Shown here one piece after another: positions 51,116 through 59,768 of a stretch of DNA of 64,000 bases (within the stretch, counting starts at the first letter, position 1; each line of letters begins with the position of its first letter). Origin of the DNA: Streptomyces abyssomicinicus (GTDB lineage Bacteria; Actinomycetota; Actinomycetes; Streptomycetales; Streptomycetaceae). A program made the translations under genes and the position numbers. Below the pieces are notes generated by a model, which did not search any database, was not told the origin of the DNA, and worked only from the letters and a program-made list of their open reading frames with translations. The stretch lies in the NCBI RefSeq assembly GCF_008974245.1, contig NZ_BBZI01000016.1, positions 25,290-89,289 on the forward strand. Direction: 5' to 3'.

Positions 51116-52315
51116 TCACTTGGCGGGGACGGGGGAAGGCACTCCCCCGCCCCGCCGGGCGAGCCGGTGGGCGGCGGCGACCGTTGCCGCCGCGCCCAGC
51201 GCCGCGCAGGCGCAGGCCGGCCACAGCGCGCCCGGCACCGCCTCGTACAGCGCGCCGCCCAGGGGCGCGGCGAGCACCGTGCCGCTGATGGAGACCCCCG
51301 CGTACAGGCTCTGGAAGCGCCCGACGGCGTGCTCCGGCGACTCGTCCGCCACGTACGCGGTGGCCGTGGTCTTGTAGAGGATCTCCCCGGCGGTCAGCAG
51401 GACCATCATCGACGCGGCCACCGCGAGCCCGCTCCCGGCCGCCAGGGCCGCGTACCCCGTGCCCACCAGCGCCAGCCCGCCCGCGACGACGGGCAGCGCC
51501 GGCCGGTTCCGCAGGGCCAGTGCCGCCGGCAGCTCCAGGCAGACGATCATCGCGCCGTTGACGGCGATCAGCCAGCCGTAGACCTGGGTGCCCAGTCCCT
51601 GGTCGGCAAGGTGGAGCGGGAAGGTGGTGTACAGCTGCCGGTAGGTGACGTCCACCAGCAGGATCCCGGCCAGCAGCACCAGCACGGCGGGGCGTGCCCT
51701 CAGCTCGCGCCACAACGGCGCCCCCGTGCGGTCCGGCCGTCCCCGTCCCGCCGCGCCCCGCGCCGGCACCACCCGGGCGGTCCAGGCCGCGAAGAACAGC
51801 GTGCCGAGCCCGTCCGCGAGGAACAGCCAGTCGTACGACACCCGGGTGGCGATAAGCGCCCCCAGCGGCGGCCCCACCGCGAACCCCCCGTTGCTGGCGC
51901 TGCGGATCACCGCGAACGCCTGCCGCCGCGCCCCCTCCGGGACGGTGACCGCGACCAGCGCGGAGTTGGCCACCCGCACCACGCCCAGCGCGTACTGGGC
52001 GAGCGGCAGCACCCCCGCCAGCAGGGGCGTCGGCAGCGCGGGGACGACGGCGAGCAGCAGGCCCCCGCCGGCGGCCGCCGCCAGCAGCGTCCGCCGGTGC
52101 CCGTACCGGTCGCCGAACCAGCCGCCGGTGAAGTTGCCGGCCATCAGGCCGAGCCCCGCCGCCCCCATCACCAGCCCGGCCCCGCCGGCCTCGATCCCGC
52201 GCGGCCCGGTCAGGTACAGGAAGACGAACACGAAGACGAAGCTGACGAAGGCGTTGACGAAGACGCCCACCGCCAGCAGCCAGACCACTCCCGGCAGCTC
52301 CCGCAGCCCGCGCAT
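51116..52315 (-). CDS. MFS transporter, probable drug or metabolite exporter
   Basis: The 399-residue protein has 12 predicted helices, with the MFS loop motif GGWFGDRYGHRRTLL between helices 2 and 3 and the 12-helix symmetry of DHA1-type exporters. The substrate cannot be told. The upstream sequence has C/T-rich CCCTCGGCC repeats at 52340-52380 that read as low-complexity peptide in the same frame, so I start at ATG 52315 (MRGLRELPG). The divergent HxlR-type regulator gene and a palindrome between them suggest that this exporter may be one of its targets. Confidence 0.88.
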   Translation of the reverse strand: MRGLRELPGVVWLLAVGVFVNAFVSFVFVFVFLYLTGPRGIEAGGAGLVMGAAGLGLMAGNFTGGWFGDRYGHRRTLLAAAAGGGLLLAVVPALPTPLLAGVLPLAQYALGVVRVANSALVAVTVPEGARRQAFAVIRSASNGGFAVGPPLGALIATRVSYDWLFLADGLGTLFFAAWTARVVPARGAAGRGRPDRTGAPLWRELRARPAVLVLLAGILLVDVTYRQLYTTFPLHLADQGLGTQVYGWLIAVNGAMIVCLELPAALALRNRPALPVVAGGLALVGTGYAALAAGSGLAVAASMMVLLTAGEILYKTTATAYVADESPEHAVGRFQSLYAGVSISGTVLAAPLGGALYEAVPGALWPACACAALGAAATVAAAHRLARRGGGVPSPVPAK

Positions 52316-52452
52316 CCCCCGCACCCCCACCCCCGGCTCCTCGGCCCCTCGACCCCTCGGCCCCTCGGCCCAAGACCCTCCACCTTCGGACCTCGACCGT
52401 CGGCCCTCGACCGGCCCGACGAAACGCCGGACGCCGGACGCCGAACAGGTCA

Positions 52453-52467
52453 GTTCCTTTTGGGAAC
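52453..52467. promoter_or_regulatory. Palindromic operator candidate for the HxlR-type regulator
   Basis: GTTCC and GGAAC flank TTTTG between the MFS gene and the regulator gene. The position, between divergent promoters, suits an autoregulating HxlR protein. Confidence 0.45.
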
Positions 52468-52544
52468 GGACTATGTCAGCATGGCAGCCTCGGGTCAACA
52501 CCTCCTCGGTGCTCCGCAGCACCCCCGACGAAGCGAGTCCGGCC

Positions 52545-53423
52545 ATGCCCCAGCGCACCAGCCTCCACGACGCCCACTGCGCCATCGCGCAGTCCCTGGA
52601 CGTGGTCGGCGACTGGTGGACGCTGCTGATCGTGCGCGACACCGCACGCGGCCTGCACCGCTTCGAGGAGCTCCAGCGCGAGCTCGGCATGTCCCGCAAG
52701 GTGCTGGCCGAGCGGCTGAGGCTGCTCGTGGACTCCGGGGTGCTCTCCCGGGAGCCGTACCAGGAACGGCCGGTACGCCACGAGTACCGGCTGACGCCGC
52801 GCGGGCGCGCCCTGCTGCCCGTGCTGATCGCGCTCCAGGACTGGGGGGACACCTGGTTGCTGGGCGAGGGGGAGACCATGGCGACCACGGACGAGGCGTC
52901 CGCGGAGGCGGAGCGCGTACGTGCCCTGACCGGCACCCGGGTGCCGCCGCTGACCCTGACCGACCTGGACGGCGAGCTGCGGGACCCGGTCTCCCCGGAC
53001 ACCCCTTTCACGGTCCTGTACTGCTTCCCCGGCGCGTACGCCCGCAAGGACGCCTATCCCCCCGGCTGGGCGGGCATTCCGGGCGCTCCGGGCTGCACCC
53101 TGGAGTCCTGCTCCTACCGCGACGGACTCGCCGAGTTCACCGCGGCCGGCGCCACCGTGCACGGCGTCTCCACCCAGCGCCCGGACGAGCAGCGCGCGTT
53201 CGCCGACGCGGAACGGCTGCGCTTCCCGCTCCTGTCGGACGCGGGCCTGGCCTTGGCCGCCGCGCTGCGGCTGCCCACCTTCCGGGCGGGCGGGGTGAGC
53301 CGGCTGAAGCGGCTGACCCTGGTGATCGACCGCGACCGCACCGTCCGCCAGGTCCTCTACCCGGTCACCGACGTGGTGGCGAGCGTGACGGAGGCCCTGC
53401 GGGCCGTCCGCGCCGCCGGGTGA
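52545..53423 (+). CDS. Fusion of an HxlR-type DNA-binding regulator and a peroxiredoxin
   Basis: The 292-residue protein joins two domains that are normally separate. Residues 1-105 are an HxlR/DUF24 winged helix: HCAIAQSLDVVGDWWTLLIV with the redox-type Cys12, then RFEELQRELGMSRKVLAERL and REPYQERPVRHEYRLTPRG. Residues about 125-290 are an AhpC/TSA peroxiredoxin of the BCP/PrxQ type with PGCTLESCSYRD (Cys184 and Cys189). The likely role is a regulator that reads peroxide or thiol stress and reduces the oxidant. ATG 52473 in the same frame is an alternative start. Confidence 0.88.
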   Translation: MPQRTSLHDAHCAIAQSLDVVGDWWTLLIVRDTARGLHRFEELQRELGMSRKVLAERLRLLVDSGVLSREPYQERPVRHEYRLTPRGRALLPVLIALQDWGDTWLLGEGETMATTDEASAEAERVRALTGTRVPPLTLTDLDGELRDPVSPDTPFTVLYCFPGAYARKDAYPPGWAGIPGAPGCTLESCSYRDGLAEFTAAGATVHGVSTQRPDEQRAFADAERLRFPLLSDAGLALAAALRLPTFRAGGVSRLKRLTLVIDRDRTVRQVLYPVTDVVASVTEALRAVRAAG

Positions 53424-53482
53424 GCCCTCCGGCCGCCGGCGCACTACAGTGGGCGGCCGACCGACGACGAGGGGAGCCCTTG

Positions 53483-53842
53483 GTGGCCACCGACCGCATC
53501 CGGCGCATGGCCTTCGGCGCCGTCTACCCGCACTACGTGACCAAGGTGGAGAAGAAGGGCCGCACCGAGGACGAGCTCCACCAGGTCATCACCTGGCTCA
53601 CCGGCTACGACTCCGCGGGCCTGGAGCGCGCCGTCGCCGACGGGGTCGGCCTGGAGACCTTCTTCGCCGAGGCCCCCGCGATGAACCCGAACGCCTCCCT
53701 GATCACCGGCGTGATCTGCGGTCACCGCGTCGAGGAGATCGAGGACCCGCTGATGCGGCGGATCCGCTGGATGGACAAGCTGGTCGACGAGCTGGCCCGC
53801 GGCAAGAAGATGACGTCGATCCTCCGCGGCAGCACCGCCTGA
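53483..53842 (+). CDS. DUF2200 protein
   Basis: The 119-residue soluble protein has the DUF2200 pattern throughout: AFGAVYPHYVTKVEKKGRT, ITWLTGYDSAGLE, NPNASLITGVICGHRVEEIE and MDKLVDELARGKKM. Function is unknown; the fold is helical and the family is found widely as a single gene. GTG 53483 has a GAGGGGAG site; a TTG at 53480 is possible. It converges on the suf operon across a bidirectional terminator. Confidence 0.88.
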   Translation: MATDRIRRMAFGAVYPHYVTKVEKKGRTEDELHQVITWLTGYDSAGLERAVADGVGLETFFAEAPAMNPNASLITGVICGHRVEEIEDPLMRRIRWMDKLVDELARGKKMTSILRGSTA

Positions 53843-53863
53843 ACTCCTCTCCCCGAGCACGAC

Positions 53864-53910
53864 GACGGCCCCTCTCTCCCACCCGGCACGGATGGTGGAG
53901 AGGGGCCGTC
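53864..53910. terminator. Bidirectional terminator between DUF2200 and the suf operon
   Basis: A 12-bp stem (53864-53875 with 53899-53910) extends over a small bulge into a CCACC/GGTGG stem. It lies between converging genes and probably ends both transcripts. Confidence 0.8.
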
Positions 53911-53942
53911 GCGACTGCGCACCGCGGGCGGCGCGGCGGACG

Positions 53943-54275
53943 TCAGACGTTGAAGCCCAGCGCCCGCAGCTGCTCGCGGCCGTCGTCGGTGATCTTGTCC
54001 GGGCCCCACGGCGGCATCCAGACCCAGTTGATCCGCAGCTCGCTGACCAGGCCGTCGGTGGCCGACTTGGCCTGGTCCTCGATGACGTCGGTCAGCGGGC
54101 AGGCCGCCGAGGTCAGCGTCATGTCGACGGTGGCGATGTTCGCGTCGTCGACGTGGACGCCGTAGATGAGGCCGAGGTTGACCACGTCGATACCCAGCTC
54201 GGGGTCGACGACGTCCAGCAGCGCCTCGCGGACCTCTTCCTCGGAGGCGGGCTTCATCTCAACCGTCTCGCTCAT
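53943..54275 (-). CDS. DUF59/SufT-like metal-sulfur cluster assembly factor
   Basis: The 110-residue MIP18/PaaD-like protein has DPELGIDVVNLGLIYGVHV and the conserved Cys in TSAACPLTDVIEDQ. Family members help deliver or mature Fe-S clusters. Its ATG overlaps the sufU stop (ATGA), and it is the last gene of the suf operon. The C-terminal WVWMPPWGPDKITDDGREQLRALGF is typical of the family. Confidence 0.93.
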   Translation of the reverse strand: MSETVEMKPASEEEVREALLDVVDPELGIDVVNLGLIYGVHVDDANIATVDMTLTSAACPLTDVIEDQAKSATDGLVSELRINWVWMPPWGPDKITDDGREQLRALGFNV

Positions 54276-54736
54276 GCGGTGGTCTCCTTCTCCTCGGCGC
54301 CCAGCGCCTGCGCGGTCGCGTCCTTCCAGGCCATCCAGCTCAGCAGGGCGCACTTCACCCGGGCCGGGTACTTGGAGACGCCGGCGAACGCGACCGCGTC
54401 CTCCAGCACCTCCTCCATGGCGTCGTCCGGCTCGATCTTCCCCTTGGACTGCATCAGCTCCAGGAAGGTCTCCTGGATCCTGCGCGCCTCGTCCAGCTCC
54501 TTGCCGACCAGCAGCTCGTTGAGCACGGACGCGGAGGCCTGGCTGATGGAGCAGCCCTGGCCCTCGTAGGACACGTCGGTGACCTTCGTGCCGTCGTACT
54601 TCACGCGCAGGGTGATCTCGTCACCGCAGGTGGGGTTGACGTGGTGCACCTCGGCGTCGCCGTCACGCAGACCACGCCCGTGCGGGTTCTTGTAGTGGTC
54701 CAGGATGACGTCCTGGTACATCGAATCCAGCTTCAC
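54272..54736 (-). CDS. sufU: SufU sulfur-transfer/scaffold-type protein
   Basis: SufU receives persulfide sulfur from SufS during Fe-S assembly. The 154-residue protein has the zinc ligands Cys37 and Asp39 (NPTCGDE), Cys62 (GQGCSISQAS) and Cys129 (VKCALLSW), and the SufU-specific insertion between residues about 72 and 95 that separates it from IscU. GTG 54736 begins VKLDSMYQDVILDHYKNPHG; an ATG at 54721 is possible. It lies 17 bases after sufS in the operon. Confidence 0.96.
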   Translation of the reverse strand: MKLDSMYQDVILDHYKNPHGRGLRDGDAEVHHVNPTCGDEITLRVKYDGTKVTDVSYEGQGCSISQASASVLNELLVGKELDEARRIQETFLELMQSKGKIEPDDAMEEVLEDAVAFAGVSKYPARVKCALLSWMAWKDATAQALGAEEKETTA

Positions 54737-54753
54737 GGCTTTGCCGCGTCCTC

Positions 54754-56013
54754 TCAGCCGAAGAAGTTCCGAACGTGCTCCAGGCCGTCGACCAGGGCGT
54801 CGACCTCGGCCGGCGTGGAGTACAGATAGAACGACGCTCGCGTGGTCGCGGGAATTCCGTACCGCAGGCAGACCGGCCGGGCGCAGTGGTGCCCGACCCG
54901 GACCGCGATGCCCTGCTCGTCGAGGACCTGGCCCACGTCGTGCGGGTGGATGTCGCCGAGCGTGAAGGAGATCGCCGCGCCGCGGTCCTCGGCCGTGGCC
55001 GGGCCGATGATCCGCAGGTCGGGGACCTCGATCAGGCGCTTGACGGCGTACTCGGTGATCGCCTGCTCGTGCGCGTGGATCTTGTCCATGCCGATGTTCG
55101 ACAGGTAGTCGATCGCCGCGCCGAGCCCGACCGCCTGGGCGATCGGCGGCGTGCCCGCCTCGAACTTGTGGGGCGCCGGGGCGTAGGTCGACGAGCTCAT
55201 CGAGACCGTCTCGATCATCTCGCCGCCGCCGAGGAACGGGGGCAGGTCCTCCAGGAGTTCCTGGCGGCCCCAGAGCACGCCGATGCCGGTCGGGGCGCAC
55301 ATCTTGTGGCCGGTGAAGGCCACGAAGTCGGCGCCCAGCGCCTGCACGTCCAGCGGCATGTGCGGGGCGGCCTGGGAGGCGTCGACGCAGACCAGCGCGC
55401 CGACCTCCTGGGCCCGGCGGACGATCTCCTCGACCGGGTTGTGGGTGCCGAGGATGTTGGAGATCAGCACGAAGGAGACGATCTTCGTCTTCTCGGTGAT
55501 GACCTCGTCGATGTTCGACAGGTCGAGGCGGCCGTCGTCGGTGAGGCCGAACCACTTCAGCTTCGCGCCCGTGCGCTGCGCCAGCAGCTGCCACGGCACG
55601 ATGTTGGAGTGGTGCTCCATCTCGGTGATGACGATCTCGGTGTCGCTGTCCACCCGGTAGGGCTCGTCGGCCCAGCCGAGCATGTTGGCGACGAGGTTCA
55701 GCGACTCCGAGGCGTTCTTGGTGAAGATCACCTCGTCGCGGCTGGGGGCGTTGACGAACGCCGCCACCTTGTCGCGGGCGCCTTCGTACAGTGCCGTGGC
55801 CTCCTCGGCGAGCACGTGCACCCCGCGGTGGACATTGGCGTTGTGGCGCTCGTAGTAGGCGCTGAGGGCGTCGAGCACCTGGCGCGGCTTCTGCGACGTC
55901 GCCGCGTTGTCCAGGTACACGATCTTCCGGCCGTCGTGGACCTCACGGTCCAGGATGGGGAAGTCCTTGCGGATCGCCTCAAGGTCGTCGAGGAGGCCCG
56001 GCAACTGTGTCAC
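54754..56013 (-). CDS. sufS: Cysteine desulfurase SufS
   Basis: SufS takes sulfur from L-cysteine as an enzyme persulfide. The 419-residue PLP enzyme has Lys237 (FTGHKMCAPTG) for the Schiff base, EMEHHSNIVPW for cofactor stacking, and active-site Cys377 in RVGHHCARPVC in the class II position. GTG 56013 overlaps the sufC stop (GTGA). Together with SufU downstream it forms the sulfur-supply part of the operon. Confidence 0.97.
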   Translation of the reverse strand: MTQLPGLLDDLEAIRKDFPILDREVHDGRKIVYLDNAATSQKPRQVLDALSAYYERHNANVHRGVHVLAEEATALYEGARDKVAAFVNAPSRDEVIFTKNASESLNLVANMLGWADEPYRVDSDTEIVITEMEHHSNIVPWQLLAQRTGAKLKWFGLTDDGRLDLSNIDEVITEKTKIVSFVLISNILGTHNPVEEIVRRAQEVGALVCVDASQAAPHMPLDVQALGADFVAFTGHKMCAPTGIGVLWGRQELLEDLPPFLGGGEMIETVSMSSSTYAPAPHKFEAGTPPIAQAVGLGAAIDYLSNIGMDKIHAHEQAITEYAVKRLIEVPDLRIIGPATAEDRGAAISFTLGDIHPHDVGQVLDEQGIAVRVGHHCARPVCLRYGIPATTRASFYLYSTPAEVDALVDGLEHVRNFFG

Positions 56014-56774
56014 TCGGAAGCGCCACCCTTCGTGTAGGCCTCGTAGCCCTCGTTCTCCAGCTTGTCGGCGAGCTCCGGGCCACCGGACTCGACGATGCGG
56101 CCGTTCGCGAAGACGTGGACGTGGTCGGGCTTGATGTAACGCAGGATGCGCGTGTAGTGCGTGATCAGCAGGGTGCCGACCTCGCCGCTCTCGCGGACCC
56201 GGTTGACGCCCTCGGAGACGACGCGCAGGGCGTCGACGTCGAGGCCGGAGTCGGTCTCGTCGAGGATCGCGACCTTCGGCTTGAGCAGCTCGAGCTGGAG
56301 GATCTCGTGACGCTTCTTCTCACCGCCGGAGAAGCCCTCGTTGACGTTGCGCTCGGCGAAGGCGGGGTCCATGTTGAGGCGCTCCATGGCCTCCTTGACC
56401 TCCTTCACCCAGGTGCGCAGCTTGGGGGCCTCGCCGCGGATCGCGGTGGCGGAGGTGCGCAGGAAGTTCGACACCGAGACGCCGGGGACCTCGACCGGGT
56501 ACTGCATGGCGAGGAACAGGCCGGCGCGGGCGCGCTCGTCGACGGACATCTCGATGACGTCCTCGCCGTCGAGGGTGACCGTGCCGCCGGTGATCGTGTA
56601 CTTCGGGTGACCCGCCAGGGAGTAGGCGAGAGTCGACTTGCCGGAGCCGTTGGGGCCCATGATGGCGTGCGTCTCGCCCTGCTTCACGGTGAGGTCGACG
56701 CCCTTGAGGATCTCCTTCGTGGCGTTGTCGGCCTCGACGGTGACGTGCAGGTCTCGGATTTCAAGCGTTGCCAT
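56010..56774 (-). CDS. sufC: Fe-S assembly ATPase SufC
   Basis: SufC is the cytosolic ABC ATPase of the SufBCD scaffold. The 254-residue protein has Walker A GPNGSGKST (40-48), the signature FSGGEKKRHE and Walker B VAILDETDSGLDVDAL. No membrane partner exists, as expected. ATG 56774 follows the Rieske gene by 7 bases. It is the fifth gene of the operon. Confidence 0.97.
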   Translation of the reverse strand: MATLEIRDLHVTVEADNATKEILKGVDLTVKQGETHAIMGPNGSGKSTLAYSLAGHPKYTITGGTVTLDGEDVIEMSVDERARAGLFLAMQYPVEVPGVSVSNFLRTSATAIRGEAPKLRTWVKEVKEAMERLNMDPAFAERNVNEGFSGGEKKRHEILQLELLKPKVAILDETDSGLDVDALRVVSEGVNRVRESGEVGTLLITHYTRILRYIKPDHVHVFANGRIVESGGPELADKLENEGYEAYTKGGASE

Positions 56775-56781
56775 GGGTGCC

Positions 56782-57102
56782 TCAGGACTCCTGGGTGAGG
56801 GAGACGAGCACGTCGTCCCCTTCGATCTTTACGGGGTATACGGGGACGGGGCGCGTCGCGGGAAGACCGGACGGCTTGCCGGTGCGGAGGTCGAACGCGG
56901 AGCCGTGCAGCCAGCACTCGATCTGGCAGTCCTCCACCTCGCCCTCGGAGAGGGAGACGTTCGCGTGCGAGCAGATGTCGTTGATCGCGAACACCTCGCC
57001 CTCGGTGCGCACGACGGCGACCGGCGTGCCGTCGAGTTCCACCCGCCGGGGGGTGTCCTCCTCCAGCTCGCTCAGCGCGCAGGCGCGTACGAAGGTCGTC
57101 AT
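56782..57102 (-). CDS. Rieske-type ferredoxin in the suf operon
   Basis: The 106-residue protein is a Rieske 2Fe-2S ferredoxin, with CSHANVSL and CWLHGSAFD supplying two Cys and two His ligands. It resembles the ferredoxin subunits of non-heme iron oxygenases, but no oxygenase gene is nearby; its place between sufD and sufC is conserved in actinomycetes. It may supply electrons for cluster assembly. ATG 57102 overlaps the sufD stop (ATGA). Confidence 0.93.
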   Translation of the reverse strand: MTTFVRACALSELEEDTPRRVELDGTPVAVVRTEGEVFAINDICSHANVSLSEGEVEDCQIECWLHGSAFDLRTGKPSGLPATRPVPVYPVKIEGDDVLVSLTQES

Positions 57103-58295
57103 GCGACCGACGCCTCCAGCTCCTCGTCGATCTTGGCGAGCAGGCGCTCCTCGATGTCGGCGACGCCGATCTGCTGGACCAGCTCGGCGAAGAAGCCGCG
57201 GACGACGAGGCGGCGGGCCTCGTACTCCGGGATGCCGCGGGCCATCAGGTAGAAGAGCTGCTCGTCGTCGAAGCGGCCGGTGGCGCTGGCGTGGCCGGCG
57301 CCGACGATCTCGCCGGTCTCGATCTCGAGGTTCGGCACGGAGTCGACGCGGGCGCCGTCGGTCAGAACCAGGTTGCGGTTCATCTCGTAGGTGTCGGTGC
57401 CCTCGGCGGCGGCCTCGATCAGCACGTCGCCGATCCACACCGCGTGGGCCTGCTCGCCCTGGAGGGCGCCCTTGTAGACCACGTTGGACTTGCAGTGCGG
57501 GATGTTGTGGTCGACGAAGAGGCGGTGCTCCTGGTGCTGCCCCTGGTCGGTGAAGTACAGGCCGAACAGCTCGGCCTCGCCGCCGGGGGCGGCGTACTCG
57601 ACCCGCGGGTGCAGGCGGACGACGTCGCCGCCGAAGGTGACGACGACGGACTTGAAGGTGGCGTCGCGGCCGACCAGCGCGTTGTGCTGGCCGGCGTGCA
57701 CCGCCTTCTCGTCCCAGTCCTGCACGGAGACGACGGTCAGCTTGGCGCCGTCACCGAGCACGTACTCGACGTTGCCGGCGTAGACGGCGTCACCGCTGTG
57801 GTCCACCACGACGACGGCCTCGGCGAACGCGCCGAGCTCCACCACGGTGTGGGCGAAGCAGGTGCCGCCCTGCCCGGCGACGGACACGCGGACCGGCTCG
57901 CTCAGCACGGTCTCCTTGGGCACGGTCACCACGGTGGCCTGCTCGAACGCCGAGTACGCCTGCGCGGCGACCCGGTCGACGGGCTTGCCGGCCCGGCCGA
58001 GGCGGGCGTCCTCGCGGCCGACGGACTCGACGGTGACACCCTCGGGGGCGTCCACGGTGACCTTCACGCCGTCACCGTCGGCGGTCGCGGTGCCGTCGTG
58101 CAGACCGCGCAGGCGCGCCAGCGGGGTGAACCGCCACTCCTCCTCGCGGCCGTGCGGGACCGGGAAGTCCGCCACGTCGAAGGAGGGCGGCGCGCTCATG
58201 CGCGTGGCGACGGTCGACTCGGCGGCCACCGCGATGGATCCGGCGGTGGTGGAGCCCACCGGGGCATTCTGAGCGTCAGCCATGGCTGTCGTCAT
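57099..58295 (-). CDS. sufD: Fe-S scaffold protein SufD
   Basis: SufD pairs with SufB and SufC in the cluster-building complex. The 398-residue protein has the beta-helix core and the C-terminal domain RNLVLTDGARVDSVPNLEIETGEIVGAGHASATG, in the SufD form. The N-terminal PHGREEEWRFTPLARL is also characteristic. ATG 58295 is used; an ATG at 58283 (MADAQNAPVG) is an alternative. It is separated from sufB by 51 bases. Confidence 0.96.
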   Translation of the reverse strand: MTTAMADAQNAPVGSTTAGSIAVAAESTVATRMSAPPSFDVADFPVPHGREEEWRFTPLARLRGLHDGTATADGDGVKVTVDAPEGVTVESVGREDARLGRAGKPVDRVAAQAYSAFEQATVVTVPKETVLSEPVRVSVAGQGGTCFAHTVVELGAFAEAVVVVDHSGDAVYAGNVEYVLGDGAKLTVVSVQDWDEKAVHAGQHNALVGRDATFKSVVVTFGGDVVRLHPRVEYAAPGGEAELFGLYFTDQGQHQEHRLFVDHNIPHCKSNVVYKGALQGEQAHAVWIGDVLIEAAAEGTDTYEMNRNLVLTDGARVDSVPNLEIETGEIVGAGHASATGRFDDEQLFYLMARGIPEYEARRLVVRGFFAELVQQIGVADIEERLLAKIDEELEASVA

Positions 58296-58346
58296 GCTCG
58301 CTTTCGTTGCTTCAGGGACTTGACGGGAGGGACGGCGGGCCGGGCG

Positions 58347-59768
58347 TCAGCCGACCGCGCCCTCCATCTGGAGCTCGATCAGCCGGTTGAGCTCGAGGGC
58401 GTACTCCATGGGCAGCTCCTTGGCGATCGGCTCGACGAAGCCGCGCACGATCATCGCCATCGCCTCGAACTCGGAGAGACCGCGGCTCATCAGGTAGAAG
58501 AGCTGGTCCTCGGAGACCTTGGAGACGGTCGCCTCGTGGCCCATGGAGACGTCGTCCTCACGCACGTCCACGTAGGGGTACGTGTCAGAGCGGGAGATGG
58601 TGTCGACCAGCAGCGCGTCGCAGAGCACGTTCGACTTGGAGCCGGGGGCGCCCTCGCCGATCTCGATCAGACCGCGGTAGGAGGTGCGGCCGCCGCCGCG
58701 CGCCACCGACTTGGAGACGATGTTGGACGACGTGTTCGGCGCCATGTGGACCATCTTCGCGCCGGCGTCCTGGTGCTGGCCCTCGCCCGCGAAGGCGATG
58801 GACAGGGTCTCGCCCTTGGCGTGCTCGCCCATCAGGTAGACGGCCGGGTACTTCATCGTCACCTTGGAGCCGATGTTGCCGTCGATCCACTCCATGGTCG
58901 CGCCCTCGTACGCCACGGCGCGCTTGGTGACCAGGTTGTAGACGTTGTTCGACCAGTTCTGGATGGTCGTGTAGCGGCAGCGGGCGTTCTTCTTGACGAT
59001 GATCTCGACGACCGCGGAGTGCAGGGAGTCCGACTGGTAGATCGGCGCCGTGCAGCCCTCGACGTAGTGCACGTAGGCGCCCTCGTCGACGATGATCAGG
59101 GTCCGCTCGAACTGGCCCATGTTCTCCGTGTTGATACGGAAGTAGGCCTGGAGCGGGATCTCCACGTGCACGCCCTTCGGCACGTAGATGAAGGAGCCGC
59201 CGGACCACACGGCCGTGTTCAGCGCGGCGAACTTGTTGTCGCCGGCCGGGATCACGGTGCCGAAGTACTCCTTGAAGAGCTCCGGGTGCTCCTTCAGGGC
59301 CGTGTCGGTGTCGAGGAAGATGACACCCTGCTCCTCCAGGTCCTCACGGATCTGGTGGTAGACGACCTCGGACTCGTACTGGGCGGCGACACCGGCGACC
59401 AGGCGCTGCTTCTCGGCCTCCGGGATGCCCAGCCGGTCGTAGGTGTTCTTGATGTCCTCGGGCAGTTCCTCCCAGGACGTCGCCTGCTTCTCGGTGGACC
59501 GCACGAAGTACTTGATGTTGTCGAAGTCGATCCCCGAGAGGTCCGAGCCCCAGTTCGGCATGGGCTTCTTCTCGAAGAGGCCCAGGCCCTTGAGGCGCAG
59601 CTTCGTCATCCACTCCGGCTCGGACTTCTTCGCCGAGATGTCCCGGACGACGTCCTCGTTCAGGCCGCGCTTGGCGGAGGCGCCGGCCGCGTCGGGGTCC
59701 GCCCAGCCGTACTCGTACTTACCCAGACCCTCGAGTTCGGGGTGGGCAGTCTCCGTGGGGAGAGTCAT
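58347..59768 (-). CDS. sufB: Fe-S scaffold protein SufB
   Basis: SufB is the site of cluster formation in SufBCD. The 473-residue protein has the SufB N-terminus (KYEYGWADPDAAG, SAKKSEPEWMTKLRLKGL), the beta-helix with VEGCTAPIYQSDSLHSAVVEI and its conserved Cys, and the C-terminal domain ending LPMEYALELNRLIELQME. ATG 59768 overlaps the sufR stop (ATGA) and has a GGGAGGA site. Confidence 0.97.
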   Translation of the reverse strand: MTLPTETAHPELEGLGKYEYGWADPDAAGASAKRGLNEDVVRDISAKKSEPEWMTKLRLKGLGLFEKKPMPNWGSDLSGIDFDNIKYFVRSTEKQATSWEELPEDIKNTYDRLGIPEAEKQRLVAGVAAQYESEVVYHQIREDLEEQGVIFLDTDTALKEHPELFKEYFGTVIPAGDNKFAALNTAVWSGGSFIYVPKGVHVEIPLQAYFRINTENMGQFERTLIIVDEGAYVHYVEGCTAPIYQSDSLHSAVVEIIVKKNARCRYTTIQNWSNNVYNLVTKRAVAYEGATMEWIDGNIGSKVTMKYPAVYLMGEHAKGETLSIAFAGEGQHQDAGAKMVHMAPNTSSNIVSKSVARGGGRTSYRGLIEIGEGAPGSKSNVLCDALLVDTISRSDTYPYVDVREDDVSMGHEATVSKVSEDQLFYLMSRGLSEFEAMAMIVRGFVEPIAKELPMEYALELNRLIELQMEGAVG

